This document shows positions 35,852 to 44,449 of a DNA stretch of 64,000 bases, one piece after another. Within the stretch, counting starts at the first letter, position 1. The number at the start of each line of letters is the position of its first letter. Source of the DNA: Burkholderia cepacia. Its GTDB lineage: Bacteria; Pseudomonadota; Gammaproteobacteria; Burkholderiales; Burkholderiaceae. A program made the translations under genes and the position numbers. The DNA is taken from NCBI RefSeq assembly GCF_001039005.1, contig NZ_LDWR01000031.1:45859-109858 (forward strand). The letters are read 5' to 3'. Under the pieces are notes generated by a model. It did not search any database and was not told where the DNA came from. It saw nothing but the letters and a program-made list of their open reading frames with translations.

Positions 35852-37402
35852 ATGGCAGTCAGGGCATCTCTCCTGAACTCCGTTCTCGCCACTCCCCCCT
35901 CCGGCAACCACCGTGTGACGGCCGCGCTGCGCCCGTCGATGCTCGTCACGCTGTTCGAGGACGTCCGCCCGATGGCGTTGTCCGGGCTGGCGAGCGGCTT
36001 CGTCGCGGCCATCGCGCTGATCCGGCTGCAGCAGCTCTGGTGCCTCGTGTGGCTCATCGCCGACATCAGCCTGCTCGCCGCCCGGCTCGCGATCGCGCGT
36101 GCCTATGCGGTGCAACGCAACGCCGGTAACGATCGCGCCGAATACTGGGCGATGCGCTATGCGCCGGTGTCGCTCGTCGCGTGCTTCGTGCTCGGCCTTG
36201 GCGTGATGGGCTGCATACAAGCCGTCGACGTCGAGCTCGGCACGCTGTCGGTGATGGTCGCGGGCGGCGTGTTCGGCGGCATCGCGTCGCGCAATTCGGC
36301 GCTGCCGCGGCTCGCGATGACGCAGGTCGCGCTCGGCGTGCTGCCGATCGGCGTCGGCGCGCTGCTGGCCCACCGCTCGGGCGCGTGGCTGCTGCTACCG
36401 CCGCTCGCGATCTATCTCGCGGCCATGCGCACGGTCGTGCAGCGCCACTACCGCGTGCTCGTCGCGCTGATCGCCGCGCGCCAGCGCAACGCCGAACTCG
36501 TCGCGCGCTTCGACGCCGCACTCACCTATATGCCGCACGGCCTGTGCATGATCGACGGCGACAGCCGCGTGATCGTCGCGAACCGGCGCACCGCGCAGCT
36601 GTTCGGCTCGCCGCGCGAGATCATGCTCGATACGCCGCTGCCCGACGTCGTCGCGGCGCTCGGCGCGAACGCCGTGACCGATGCGCGCGACGCCGGCCTC
36701 GCCGCGCAGTGCGCCGGCTGGCTGAACCGCGACGAGCCCGCGCCGTTCGACATCGTGCTCGGCGACGGCCGCCAGCTCGAACTCACGCGCCATCGCGTAC
36801 CGGACGGCAACGCGGTGATCATCGTCGAGGACGTCACCGCGCGCCGCCGGACCGAGCAGCACATCCGGCACCTCGCGCGGCACGATGCGCTGACGGGTTT
36901 GCCGAACCGCCACGAACTGCATGCGGAGCTCAAGCGGATGCTCGCGCGCCGGCCACGCATGCCGGGCCCCTCGCTCGCCGTCATGTATCTCGATCTCGAC
37001 GGCTTCAAGGCGATCAACGACCACTTCGGCCACCAGGCCGGCGACGAAGTGCTCACCCAAGTCGCCGAGCGGCTTGGCAAGACGCTGCCGCCCGGCGAGC
37101 TTGCGGCGCGCATCGGCGGCGACGAGTTCGTCGTCGCGATCGACGACACGACGATGCACGCGTGCTCGATCCTCGCCGCGCGGATCATCCGGCAGATCTC
37201 GGCGCCGTACACGCTATCGATCGGCGAGACCGTCAGCTTCGGGATCAGCATCGGCATCGCGCTCGACGACGGGCACGGCTCGCCCGACGACCTGATCCGG
37301 CAAGCCGACAGCGCGCTGTACGACGCGAAGTCGAACGGCAAGGGCATCTACCGCTTCTATTCGAACGGGAGCCGGCGCGTGGCGCCTGCCGCCGCGAGCT
37401 GA
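35852..37402 (+). CDS. membrane-bound PAS-GGDEF diguanylate cyclase
   Basis: This 516-residue protein has a hydrophobic N-terminus with about five membrane segments (about residues 30-195) and a PAS-like sensor region (about 220-330). A GGDEF domain (about 345-505) includes LDLDGFKAINDHFGH and an intact IGGDEF active site, so it should make cyclic di-GMP from GTP. The allosteric RxxD site expected just before GGDEF reads PPGE instead, so product inhibition through that site is probably absent. ATG 35852 (MAVRASLL) is chosen; the open frame upstream does not look like protein. Confidence 0.9.
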   Translation: MAVRASLLNSVLATPPSGNHRVTAALRPSMLVTLFEDVRPMALSGLASGFVAAIALIRLQQLWCLVWLIADISLLAARLAIARAYAVQRNAGNDRAEYWAMRYAPVSLVACFVLGLGVMGCIQAVDVELGTLSVMVAGGVFGGIASRNSALPRLAMTQVALGVLPIGVGALLAHRSGAWLLLPPLAIYLAAMRTVVQRHYRVLVALIAARQRNAELVARFDAALTYMPHGLCMIDGDSRVIVANRRTAQLFGSPREIMLDTPLPDVVAALGANAVTDARDAGLAAQCAGWLNRDEPAPFDIVLGDGRQLELTRHRVPDGNAVIIVEDVTARRRTEQHIRHLARHDALTGLPNRHELHAELKRMLARRPRMPGPSLAVMYLDLDGFKAINDHFGHQAGDEVLTQVAERLGKTLPPGELAARIGGDEFVVAIDDTTMHACSILAARIIRQISAPYTLSIGETVSFGISIGIALDDGHGSPDDLIRQADSALYDAKSNGKGIYRFYSNGSRRVAPAAAS

Positions 37403-37662
37403 CCCGACACCGCGCGCATCGGCCGCGACTCCGTCTTTCCCCTGCCGTCCGCCTCCTCCCGACGATTCAATTCCGAAACCCTTTGCGTGTTCGCACGTCA
37501 CGCGGCGCACTCGCGTGTCACGTGACGTGTTCCGTAACATCGTCGGTTTCGACGCGTCACGTTGGCCGCAGAAGCCGGCACGATCGATGCAGGGCAAGGC
37601 TTTTCATGGCTGGCACTCTTATTGCTCCCTGTCAGGGAAACAGGTTGTCAGGGAGACCCACC

Positions 37663-37938
37663 ATGAATACCGTCGAAGTCCTCAGCCGCAGCGAAACCAT
37701 CGACGAACTGGATGTGATCGACGGCGCATCGCTGATCCGGCGGCTCGTCTCCGAGCGCCGCATGCCGGCCGCCCGCGAAGCCGCGTGCGTCGACAATCCG
37801 CCGCTGACGCTGTACGGCGCGTTTCGCCAGGGCGTCGCCGATTACGGCACGCGCCGCGCGAATCCGTATCGCGCCGGCAGCCGTTTCTGGGCACTGTGGG
37901 AAGAAGGACGTCTCGAAGCTGAAACATCGGGCCGGTAA
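37663..37938 (+). CDS. small protein with Rmf/CrpP-like C-terminal motif
   Basis: This 91-residue protein's C-terminal half reads AFRQGVADYGTRRANPYRAG and then SRFWALWEEG. This matches the pattern of the ribosome-modulation-factor/CrpP fold (QGxxAxxxG, NPY, xxxWxxG). Rmf binds 100S ribosomes; many related small proteins have no known role. GGGAG lies before ATG 37663. It stands alone between the diguanylate cyclase and a deacylase gene. Confidence 0.6.
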   Translation: MNTVEVLSRSETIDELDVIDGASLIRRLVSERRMPAAREAACVDNPPLTLYGAFRQGVADYGTRRANPYRAGSRFWALWEEGRLEAETSGR

Positions 37939-38193
37939 GCCGGCCGCACGCGCCGGCCCTGTCGCGGCAAGGGATCGGCGCGAAACCGCACACAGGAATG
38001 CAGCCGGCCGGCGCGCCGGCATGCGTTCACCGATGCAACATCGCGCACGGTCGCGCGTATCGAAACAACGGCTCGCCCATGCGCATCCGCGCGCATGCCG
38101 GTTGACGGCGTTCGGCGTTACCCGCCCCCGGTGCGCCGCGCGGCGGTCGTTTCCCGATAAGATGGCAGATTCCGTTCATCGCACGATGCCGCC

Positions 38194-39228
38194 ATGACCG
38201 TCTCTTCCTCACAGCGAAACCCCATCCACTGCGAAATCGATCTCGACGCGCAAGGCAAGCACGCGGGCTACCTGCGGCTGCCGCATTCCGTGCACCGCTC
38301 GGCGTACGGCTGGCTGCCGATCCCGATCGCGTCGATCCGCAACGGCGACGGGCCGGTCGCGCTCGTGATGGCCGGCAACCACGGCGACGAATACGAAGGC
38401 CAGATCATCGTGTCGCAGCTGATGCGCGAGATCGAGCCCGAGATGGTCCGCGGGCAGTTGATCCTGCTGCCGATGGCGAATTTCCCGGCGGCGGATGCGG
38501 GGCTGCGCGTGTCGCCGCTCGACGAGGGCAACCTGAACCGCAGCTTCCCCGGCGATCCGACCGGCACGCCGACGCAGATGATCGCCCACTACATCGAGCA
38601 TGCGCTGCTGTCGCGCGCGCAGTATCTGGTCGACCTGCACTCGGGCGGCAGCTCGCTGCTCTACCACGGCGGCAACATGCTCGCGATCGATCCGCTCGAT
38701 GCCGACGAAGCCGCGAAGCTCAACGGGTTGCTGGTCGCATTCGGGTTGCAGAATGCGCTGCTGCACGCGCCGAATCCCGTGCATTCGGCGTCGGCCGCGC
38801 GCCGGCAGGGCGCGATCTCGATCGTGACCGAACTCGGCGGCGCGGGCATGGCCGATCCGTCGCTGATCCGGCTCGGCCGCCACGGGCTGCTGCACTACCT
38901 CGGCTATATCGGCCTGCTGCACGGCGCGCTCGTGCCCGACGCGCCGCCGACCGTCACGCGCTTCATGCGCGTCGACGGCGACCGCCATTTCGTCTATGCG
39001 TACGAGCGCGGGCTGTACGAGCCGCTCGTCGAACTCGGCGACCAGGTGAAGGCCGGGCAGCCGGCCGCCTGGGTGCATTTCCCCGATACGCCGTTGCGCG
39101 AACCGGTGCTGCACCGGTTCAAGGGCGACGGCGAAGTGGTGTGCAAGCGCGTGCCCGCGCAGGTGCGGCGCGGCGATTGCCTGTTCCAGCTCGCGGAGTT
39201 GTCGGCGGCGCCGAGCATAGGCCAATAG
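38194..39228 (+). CDS. M14-type zinc deacylase (succinylglutamate desuccinylase/aspartoacylase family)
   Basis: This 344-residue enzyme has the AstE/AspA zinc site: AGNHGDEYEG supplies His and Glu and DLHSGGSSL the second His. The later TELGG block holds the catalytic glutamate region. The family removes acyl groups from N-acyl amino acids. The closest named type I can think of is DoeB, the N-acetyl-diaminobutyrate deacetylase of ectoine breakdown, but no ectoine genes are nearby. It appears monocistronic. Confidence 0.85.
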   Translation: MTVSSSQRNPIHCEIDLDAQGKHAGYLRLPHSVHRSAYGWLPIPIASIRNGDGPVALVMAGNHGDEYEGQIIVSQLMREIEPEMVRGQLILLPMANFPAADAGLRVSPLDEGNLNRSFPGDPTGTPTQMIAHYIEHALLSRAQYLVDLHSGGSSLLYHGGNMLAIDPLDADEAAKLNGLLVAFGLQNALLHAPNPVHSASAARRQGAISIVTELGGAGMADPSLIRLGRHGLLHYLGYIGLLHGALVPDAPPTVTRFMRVDGDRHFVYAYERGLYEPLVELGDQVKAGQPAAWVHFPDTPLREPVLHRFKGDGEVVCKRVPAQVRRGDCLFQLAELSAAPSIGQ

Positions 39229-39295
39229 GCCAGTTCCGGATTCATCCCTTTTCCATGCAGTCTGTCGTTCGTGACGGACGGCATACGTGCGTCAT

Positions 39296-39336
39296 TAACC
39301 AACTTGACAAATTAACTTACTTGGTTATGATCGCAA
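39296..39336 (+). promoter_or_regulatory. mqsRA promoter with overlapping operator
   Basis: TTGACA (39304-39309) and TATGAT (39326-39331) are separated by 16 bases, a near-consensus sigma-70 promoter. TAACCAA (39296-39302) and TTGGTTA (39321-39327) form an inverted repeat around it, a likely MqsA site. The mqsR ATG (39337) is only five bases after the -10 box, so the transcript is predicted to be leaderless or nearly so. Confidence 0.7.
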
Positions 39337-39633
39337 ATGGAAAAGAGAAGGCCTCATTGCAAGCTGCCCCTCGTCAAGGCGCTGGTCGAATCCGGCAAGG
39401 TCCGGTTGACCACGAGTGCGGTATTCGGCGCCCGGCAACTGGGTTTCACGGAAAGGGAGGCGCTCGATGTCGTGATGTCGCTGACCGACCTCGACTTCCA
39501 CAAGAGCATGACGACGTACGCCGACCACACGATCTGGCAGGACGTCTACCGGCCGTTGACGGTGCGTGGCGACGTGTACCTGAAACTGACGGTGATCGAC
39601 GATGTGCTGATCGTGTCTTTCAAGGAGCGATGA
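39337..39633 (+). CDS. mqsR: MqsR-type mRNA interferase toxin
   Basis: This 98-residue protein has exactly the length of E. coli MqsR and shares its motifs: MEKRRPHCKL at the start and KSMTTYADHTIWQDVYRPL followed by KLTVIDDVLIVSFKE at the end. MqsR is a RelE-fold endoribonuclease that cuts mRNA, mainly at GCU sites, unless bound by MqsA. As in E. coli, toxin precedes antitoxin. No Shine-Dalgarno is seen; the start follows the -10 box directly. The stop overlaps the antitoxin start cluster. Confidence 0.95.
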   Translation: MEKRRPHCKLPLVKALVESGKVRLTTSAVFGARQLGFTEREALDVVMSLTDLDFHKSMTTYADHTIWQDVYRPLTVRGDVYLKLTVIDDVLIVSFKER

Positions 39634-39635
39634 TG

Positions 39636-40037
39636 ATGAAATGCCCCGCATGCGGTGCCGCCAGGCTGGTCCGCGACACGCGAGACATCCCCTATACCTA
39701 CAAAGGCCGGTCGACTGTCGTTCACGATATCACCGGCGATTTTTGCCCGGCCTGCGGGGAATCGATACTGGATCTCGACAAGGCGACCCGTCTCGGCGAA
39801 GCGATCGCCGAGTTCAACAAGCAGGTGAACGCAACCATCGTCGACCCGAAGTACATCGCGAAGGTGCGCAAGAAGCTGAGGCTGGATCAGCGCGAGGCGG
39901 CCGAGCTCTTCGGCGGTGGCGTCAACGCGTTCTCCCGTTACGAGACAGGCAAGACGAATCCGCCGCTTGCCCTCGTGAAATTGCTGAAGATCCTGGATCG
40001 TCACCCCGATCTACTCGCCGAAGTTCGAGCAGCCTAG
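39636..40037 (+). CDS. mqsA: MqsA-type antitoxin and repressor
   Basis: This 133-residue protein has an N-terminal zinc domain (CPAC and CPACGE) that binds MqsR, and a C-terminal helix-turn-helix (KLRLDQREAAELFGGG, then NAFSRYETGKTNPP) that binds DNA. Three consecutive ATGs (39630, 39633, 39636) are possible. AAGGAG at 39622-39627 best fits 39636, giving MKCPACG as in E. coli MqsA. It should neutralise MqsR and repress the operon through the inverted repeat at the promoter. Confidence 0.95.
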   Translation: MKCPACGAARLVRDTRDIPYTYKGRSTVVHDITGDFCPACGESILDLDKATRLGEAIAEFNKQVNATIVDPKYIAKVRKKLRLDQREAAELFGGGVNAFSRYETGKTNPPLALVKLLKILDRHPDLLAEVRAA

Positions 40038-40346
40038 GCGCTCGCATGTCGGCATCGCGCATGCGTCGAGCACCGGCTCCGACGCATGCGCACGCGGCCC
40101 GTCATCCCCACCCCACGCCCGCTGCAAGCCTTCTGACGCCTCCCGCGAAATCCTTATCGAAATTGCTTCGTTCGTCTTTGCCGGCCGCGCCGCTAACGTG
40201 TTCGAAACGGCGGCGGCCCGCCCCGTGCATCGCAGGATGCGCACCGGCTGCCGTCATCACGACAACCGCGTCGCGATAACGGAACAGACCGGACGGGCCG
40301 CGTGCCCGAGCCCCGCCAGGAACGTCCGCATCGCGCGCCCTTCGCG
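40038..40346. other. intergenic region after mqsA, with a strong inverted repeat
   Basis: These 309 bases have no gene. It holds the inverted repeat at 40057-40091; the remainder shows nothing I can interpret. Confidence 0.4.
40057..40091. terminator. 12-base inverted repeat, possible mqsRA terminator
   Basis: GCGCATGCGTCG (40057-40068) and CGACGCATGCGC (40080-40091) are perfect complements around an 11-base loop, 19 bases after the mqsA stop. There is no T-run, so a terminator function is only likely. Confidence 0.4.
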
Positions 40347-40913
40347 ATGCCCATGGCCACGACCGACCGCATCATCGATACGACGCCGCTCGACGTCCGC
40401 GCGCAACCGCTGATCGACGCGCTGATCGACGAATATTCGACCCGTTACAACGCGTATCGCCCCGACAGCCGCGCATCCGCGCGCGACGAACTCGCGCGCT
40501 ACCCGGCCGAACTGTTCGCGCCGCCCGAAGGCGCGTTCGTGCTGCTGCTGCGCGACGGCGAAACCATCGGCGGCGGCGCGTTCAAGCGCTTCGACGCGCA
40601 GACCGCCGAACTCAAACGCATCTGGACCCGCACGGACCTGCGCCGTCAGGGTCTCGCGCGACGCATCGTCGATGCGCTCGAACTGCGCGCCGCGCAGCAA
40701 GGCTATCGCCGCCTCTACCTGACCACCGGTTTCCGCCAGCCCGAAGCGTGGGCGCTGTACGACCGCACCGGCTATACGCGGCTGTTCGATTCGTCGATCG
40801 ACCCCGAAGCGTATTTCCACCTGCGGTTCGGCAAGGATCTCGCCGATCCGTCGCGCACGTCGACGCTCGTCGACCTGTGGGCGCCCGTGCCCGAACCGGT
40901 ATTGCAGCGCTGA
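40347..40913 (+). CDS. GNAT-family N-acetyltransferase
   Basis: This protein of 188 residues has the GNAT fold. The acetyl-CoA loop reads LRRQGLARRIVDALE (the R/Q-x-x-G-x-G/A pattern), and YLTTGFRQPEAWALYDRTGY is the late beta-strand and helix. The start is either ATG 40347 or ATG 40353; an upstream in-frame ATG at 40302 is less likely. The acceptor is unknown. It lies 71 bases before the solute-binding protein gene and may share its transcript. Confidence 0.82.
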   Translation: MPMATTDRIIDTTPLDVRAQPLIDALIDEYSTRYNAYRPDSRASARDELARYPAELFAPPEGAFVLLLRDGETIGGGAFKRFDAQTAELKRIWTRTDLRRQGLARRIVDALELRAAQQGYRRLYLTTGFRQPEAWALYDRTGYTRLFDSSIDPEAYFHLRFGKDLADPSRTSTLVDLWAPVPEPVLQR

Positions 40914-40984
40914 CCGCGCAACCAACGGCTCCGTTTTCCTCCGACTCCGATCTCCGCTTCCGCTTTCCACGACAGGACGTTTTC

Positions 40985-41926
40985 ATGCAACGAGCCGTAC
41001 CGCTTTCTTCCCGTGCCGTGCGCACGCTGGCCGCCGCGCTGATCGGCCTGACCGCATTCGCCGCGGCCGCCGCGACGTTCGACCTGAGCCCCGAGCAGCG
41101 CGGCCGCCCGCGCGGCACGGCCGATGCGGCGGTCGAACGCGCGGTACCCGCGTCGTTCAAGTTCGCCGAGCCCGGCACGCTGACGATCGGCATCGCACCG
41201 AGCCTGCCGCCGATCAGCTCGTATGCGACCGACGCGCGCACGGTGATCGGCTTCGACGCGGACGTCGGCCAGCTCGTGTCCGACAGTCTCGGCCGCAAGC
41301 TGAAGATCGTCGCGCTCGCGTGGGCCGACTGGCCGCTCGCGCTCGAATCGGGGAAAGTCGACGCGGTGATCTCGAACGTCACCGTCACCGAGGAACGCAA
41401 GCAGAAGTTCGATTTCTCGACCTACCGCAAGGACCAGGTCGGCTTCTACGTGCGCAACGACAGCAAGATCCAGGCGATCCGCGAGCCGAAGGATGTCGCG
41501 GGGCTGCGCATCGTGACCGACGCCGGCACCAACCAGGAAAAGATCCTGCTCGCATGGGACCGCGAGAACGTCGCGCACGGGCTGAAGCCCGTGCAGATCC
41601 AGTACTACGACGACCAGGCAATGCGCATCGTCGCCGTGCAGTCGGGCCGCGCCGATGCCGTGTTCAGCGTGAACTCGGTGCTCGCGTATCAAAGCGCGCA
41701 GCAAGGCAAGACGCGGCTCGTCGGCGCGATCAGCGGCGGCTGGCCGCGCACGGCCGATATCGCGATCGCGACGCGTCGCGGCAGCGGGCTCGCCGATCCG
41801 CTGACCGTCGCGCTGAACGGGCTGATCAGGAACGGTCGCTACCAGCAGGTGCTCGACCGCTGGAACCTCGCGTCCGAAGCGCTCGACCAGTCGCGCACGA
41901 ATCCGCCGGGGCTGCCGAAGAGCTGA
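40985..41926 (+). CDS. periplasmic solute-binding protein of a polar amino-acid-type ABC transporter
   Basis: This 313-residue protein has a Sec signal peptide (hydrophobic stretch about residues 14-28) and a type-2 periplasmic binding domain: TIGIAPSLPPISSYATDART, WADWPLALESGKVDAVISN, then FDFSTYRKDQVGFYV. It is clearly paralogous to the binding protein at 46275, sharing WADWPL, IATRRGSGL and the C-terminal NPPGLP. It is the first gene of an operon with two monooxygenases and a fused transporter, so the ligand is probably a sulfur- or nitrogen-containing organic compound. Confidence 0.88.
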   Translation: MQRAVPLSSRAVRTLAAALIGLTAFAAAAATFDLSPEQRGRPRGTADAAVERAVPASFKFAEPGTLTIGIAPSLPPISSYATDARTVIGFDADVGQLVSDSLGRKLKIVALAWADWPLALESGKVDAVISNVTVTEERKQKFDFSTYRKDQVGFYVRNDSKIQAIREPKDVAGLRIVTDAGTNQEKILLAWDRENVAHGLKPVQIQYYDDQAMRIVAVQSGRADAVFSVNSVLAYQSAQQGKTRLVGAISGGWPRTADIAIATRRGSGLADPLTVALNGLIRNGRYQQVLDRWNLASEALDQSRTNPPGLPKS

Positions 41927-41979
41927 GCGCCGCGCGCGCCCACCGTCCATTCACGCCACACGCAGGAACGCCGCTCATC

Positions 41980-43029
41980 ATGTCTTATTCGCTTTCGTTG
42001 CTGGACAAGAGTCCGATCGCCGACGGCGCGAGCGCCGCCGACGCGCTGCGCTTCACCACGACGCTCGCGCAACGTGCCGAACAGCTCGGCTACGAGCGCT
42101 TCTGGGTCGCCGAACATCACGGCACGCCGGGCTTCGCGAGCTCGGCGCCGGAGATCGTCGTCGCGCACCTGCTCGCGCGCACGTCGCGCATTCGCGTCGG
42201 CTCGGGCGGCGTGATGCTGCAGCACTACAGCCCGTTCAAGGTCGCCGAGTCGTTCAAGCTACTGGCCGCGCTCGCGCCGGGCCGCGTCGATCTCGGCATC
42301 GGCAAGGCGCCCGGCGGGTTGCCGCTGACCACGCGCGCGCTGCAGTGGTTCCACGACAAGGCGCGCAAGCCCGACTTCGCGGGCCAGCTCGCGGAGCTCG
42401 ACGCGTTTCTCGGCTGGGGCGTCGCCGAAGACCATCCGCTGGCCGGCGCGGTCGCGATGCCGGTGCCGCCGCAGCCGCCCGAACGCATCCTGCTCGGTGG
42501 TTCGCCAGACAGCGGCGCACTCGCCGCGCGCAACGGCTGGCGCTTCTGCTACGCGGGACATTTCAACGGCGACGACGCGAATCTCGAACGCTCGCTGGAC
42601 GCATACCGCAGCGCGGGCGGCACGCGACCGCTCGTCGCGCTGTACGCGGTGGCCGCGCCGACGCGCGACGAAGCCGAGCAACTGATCGGGCCGCTGAAGA
42701 TCTTCAAGCTGCAATTCGCGGGCGGCCAGAGCTTCAATCTCGGCAGCGCGCAGGCAGCCGCCGAATTCGCGCGGCAAAGCGGCGCGTCCGACTACCGGAT
42801 CGACGAGCTGCGCCCGACGGTGCTGGCCGATACGCCCGAGCGCATCCACCGCGCGCTCGATACGCTGAGCCGGCGGCTCGACGTCGATGCGTTCGTGATC
42901 GATTCGCCGGTGACCGACTACGCGGCGCGGCTCGCGTCGGTCGAATGGCTCGGCGGTGCGCTGTCGGCCACGCCGTTGCATGCGGCCCTCGCGGACGACC
43001 GCTCCCTCTCCCCTGACCAGAACGCGTGA
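41980..43029 (+). CDS. LLM-class flavin-dependent oxidoreductase (MsnO8-like)
   Basis: This 349-residue luciferase-like monooxygenase has the (beta/alpha)8 markers YERFWVAEHHGTPGFASSAP and RIRVGSGGVMLQHYSP near the N-terminus, and LGIGKAPGG for flavin contacts. These enzymes use reduced FMN supplied by a separate reductase, which is not found in this window. It follows the binding protein and precedes a second LLM enzyme by seven bases. Confidence 0.88.
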   Translation: MSYSLSLLDKSPIADGASAADALRFTTTLAQRAEQLGYERFWVAEHHGTPGFASSAPEIVVAHLLARTSRIRVGSGGVMLQHYSPFKVAESFKLLAALAPGRVDLGIGKAPGGLPLTTRALQWFHDKARKPDFAGQLAELDAFLGWGVAEDHPLAGAVAMPVPPQPPERILLGGSPDSGALAARNGWRFCYAGHFNGDDANLERSLDAYRSAGGTRPLVALYAVAAPTRDEAEQLIGPLKIFKLQFAGGQSFNLGSAQAAAEFARQSGASDYRIDELRPTVLADTPERIHRALDTLSRRLDVDAFVIDSPVTDYAARLASVEWLGGALSATPLHAALADDRSLSPDQNA

Positions 43030-43036
43030 CGCTCCC

Positions 43037-44389
43037 ATGACGACCCGACGATCGATTCCCTTCGGCCTGATGCTGCAAGGCGCAGGCAGCCACATGAATG
43101 CATGGCGGCACCCGAGCAACCCGCCGGACGCGAGCATCAACCTCGACTTCGCGATCGGCATCGCGCGCAAGGCGGAAGCCGCCGGCATCACGTTCGCGTT
43201 CGTCGCGGACGGCCTCTACATCAACGAGAAATCGATTCCGCACTTCCTGAACCGTTTCGAGCCGCTGACCGTACTGTCGGCGCTCGCCGTCGCGACGAAG
43301 AAGATCGGGCTCGCGGGCACGATCTCGACGTCGTATAGCGAGCCGTTCACGGTCGCGCGCCAGCTCGCGTCGCTCGATGCGATCAGCGGCGGGCGCGCGG
43401 GCTGGAACGTCGTGACGACGCCGCTCGAAGGCACCGCGAAGAATTTCGGCAAGGCGCATCCCGATCACGAACTGCGCTACGAGATCGCCGACGAATACCT
43501 CGACGTCGTGCAGGGCCTGTGGGACAGCTGGGACGACGACGCATTCGTGCGCGACCGTGCGACAGGCCGCTTCTTCGATCGAGACAAGCTGCACACGCTC
43601 GATCATCACGGCCGCTTCTTCCAGGTCGCGGGCCCGCTCAACATCCAGCGCTCGCCGCAGGGGCAGCCGGTGATCTTCCAGGCCGGCTCGTCCGACACCG
43701 GCATCGGGCTCGCGGGCAAGTACGCCGATGCGGTGTTCACGCATTCGCCGTCGCTCGACGAAACGGCCGCGTTCACGCGGCGCGTGAAGCAGAGCGCGAT
43801 CGAGCACGGGCGGCAAGCCGGCGACGTGAAGATCTTCCCCGGCGTCGGGCCGATCGTCGGCCGCACGGCCGCCGAGGCGGAAGACAAATACCAGGTGATC
43901 CGCAACCTGCTGACGATCGACGAGGCGCTCGCGTATCTCGGCCGCTATTTCGATCACCACGATTTCACGCAATACGCGCTCGACGCGCCGTTCCCCGAAC
44001 TCGGCGAGCTCGGCCGCAACAGCTTCCGCTCGACCACCGACCGGATCAAGGCCGACGCGAAACAGAAAGGCCTTTCGCTGCGCGAAACGGCGCTCGCGGT
44101 CGCGACGCCGCGCCCGAACTTCATCGGCACGGCCGAGCATGTGGCCGACGAGCTGATCCGCTGGCACGACGCGGGCGCCGGCGACGGCTTCATCCTCGGC
44201 TTTCCGGTGCAGGCGCAGGGCGTCGACGATTTCGTCGAGCTCGTGATTCCGGTGCTCGAGGCGCGCGGCCGCTACAGCCGCGACCTGCCCGGCGCCACGC
44301 TGCGCGACCACCTCGGCCTGCCGCGCAAGGCGAGTCGCCACGCGGCGCCCGGCGCTTCGCAGGAACCGGCGGCCGAAGCGCACGCCTGA
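43037..44389 (+). CDS. NtaA/SnaA/DszA-family FMN-dependent monooxygenase
   Basis: This 450-residue enzyme is of the group that includes nitrilotriacetate monooxygenase and dibenzothiophene-sulfone monooxygenase. Markers are GLMLQGAGSHMNAWRHP at the start, ISGGRAGWNVVTTP, and NIQRSPQGQPVIFQAGSSDT for flavin and substrate binding. It probably cleaves C-S or C-N bonds in an imported compound. It is seven bases after the previous gene, clearly cotranscribed. Confidence 0.9.
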   Translation: MTTRRSIPFGLMLQGAGSHMNAWRHPSNPPDASINLDFAIGIARKAEAAGITFAFVADGLYINEKSIPHFLNRFEPLTVLSALAVATKKIGLAGTISTSYSEPFTVARQLASLDAISGGRAGWNVVTTPLEGTAKNFGKAHPDHELRYEIADEYLDVVQGLWDSWDDDAFVRDRATGRFFDRDKLHTLDHHGRFFQVAGPLNIQRSPQGQPVIFQAGSSDTGIGLAGKYADAVFTHSPSLDETAAFTRRVKQSAIEHGRQAGDVKIFPGVGPIVGRTAAEAEDKYQVIRNLLTIDEALAYLGRYFDHHDFTQYALDAPFPELGELGRNSFRSTTDRIKADAKQKGLSLRETALAVATPRPNFIGTAEHVADELIRWHDAGAGDGFILGFPVQAQGVDDFVELVIPVLEARGRYSRDLPGATLRDHLGLPRKASRHAAPGASQEPAAEAHA

Positions 44390-44449
44390 CGCCACCGCGC
44401 CGCCCGTGCGCGGCGCGCCCGACCGACCGACTCGAGGACTCCCCACGAC

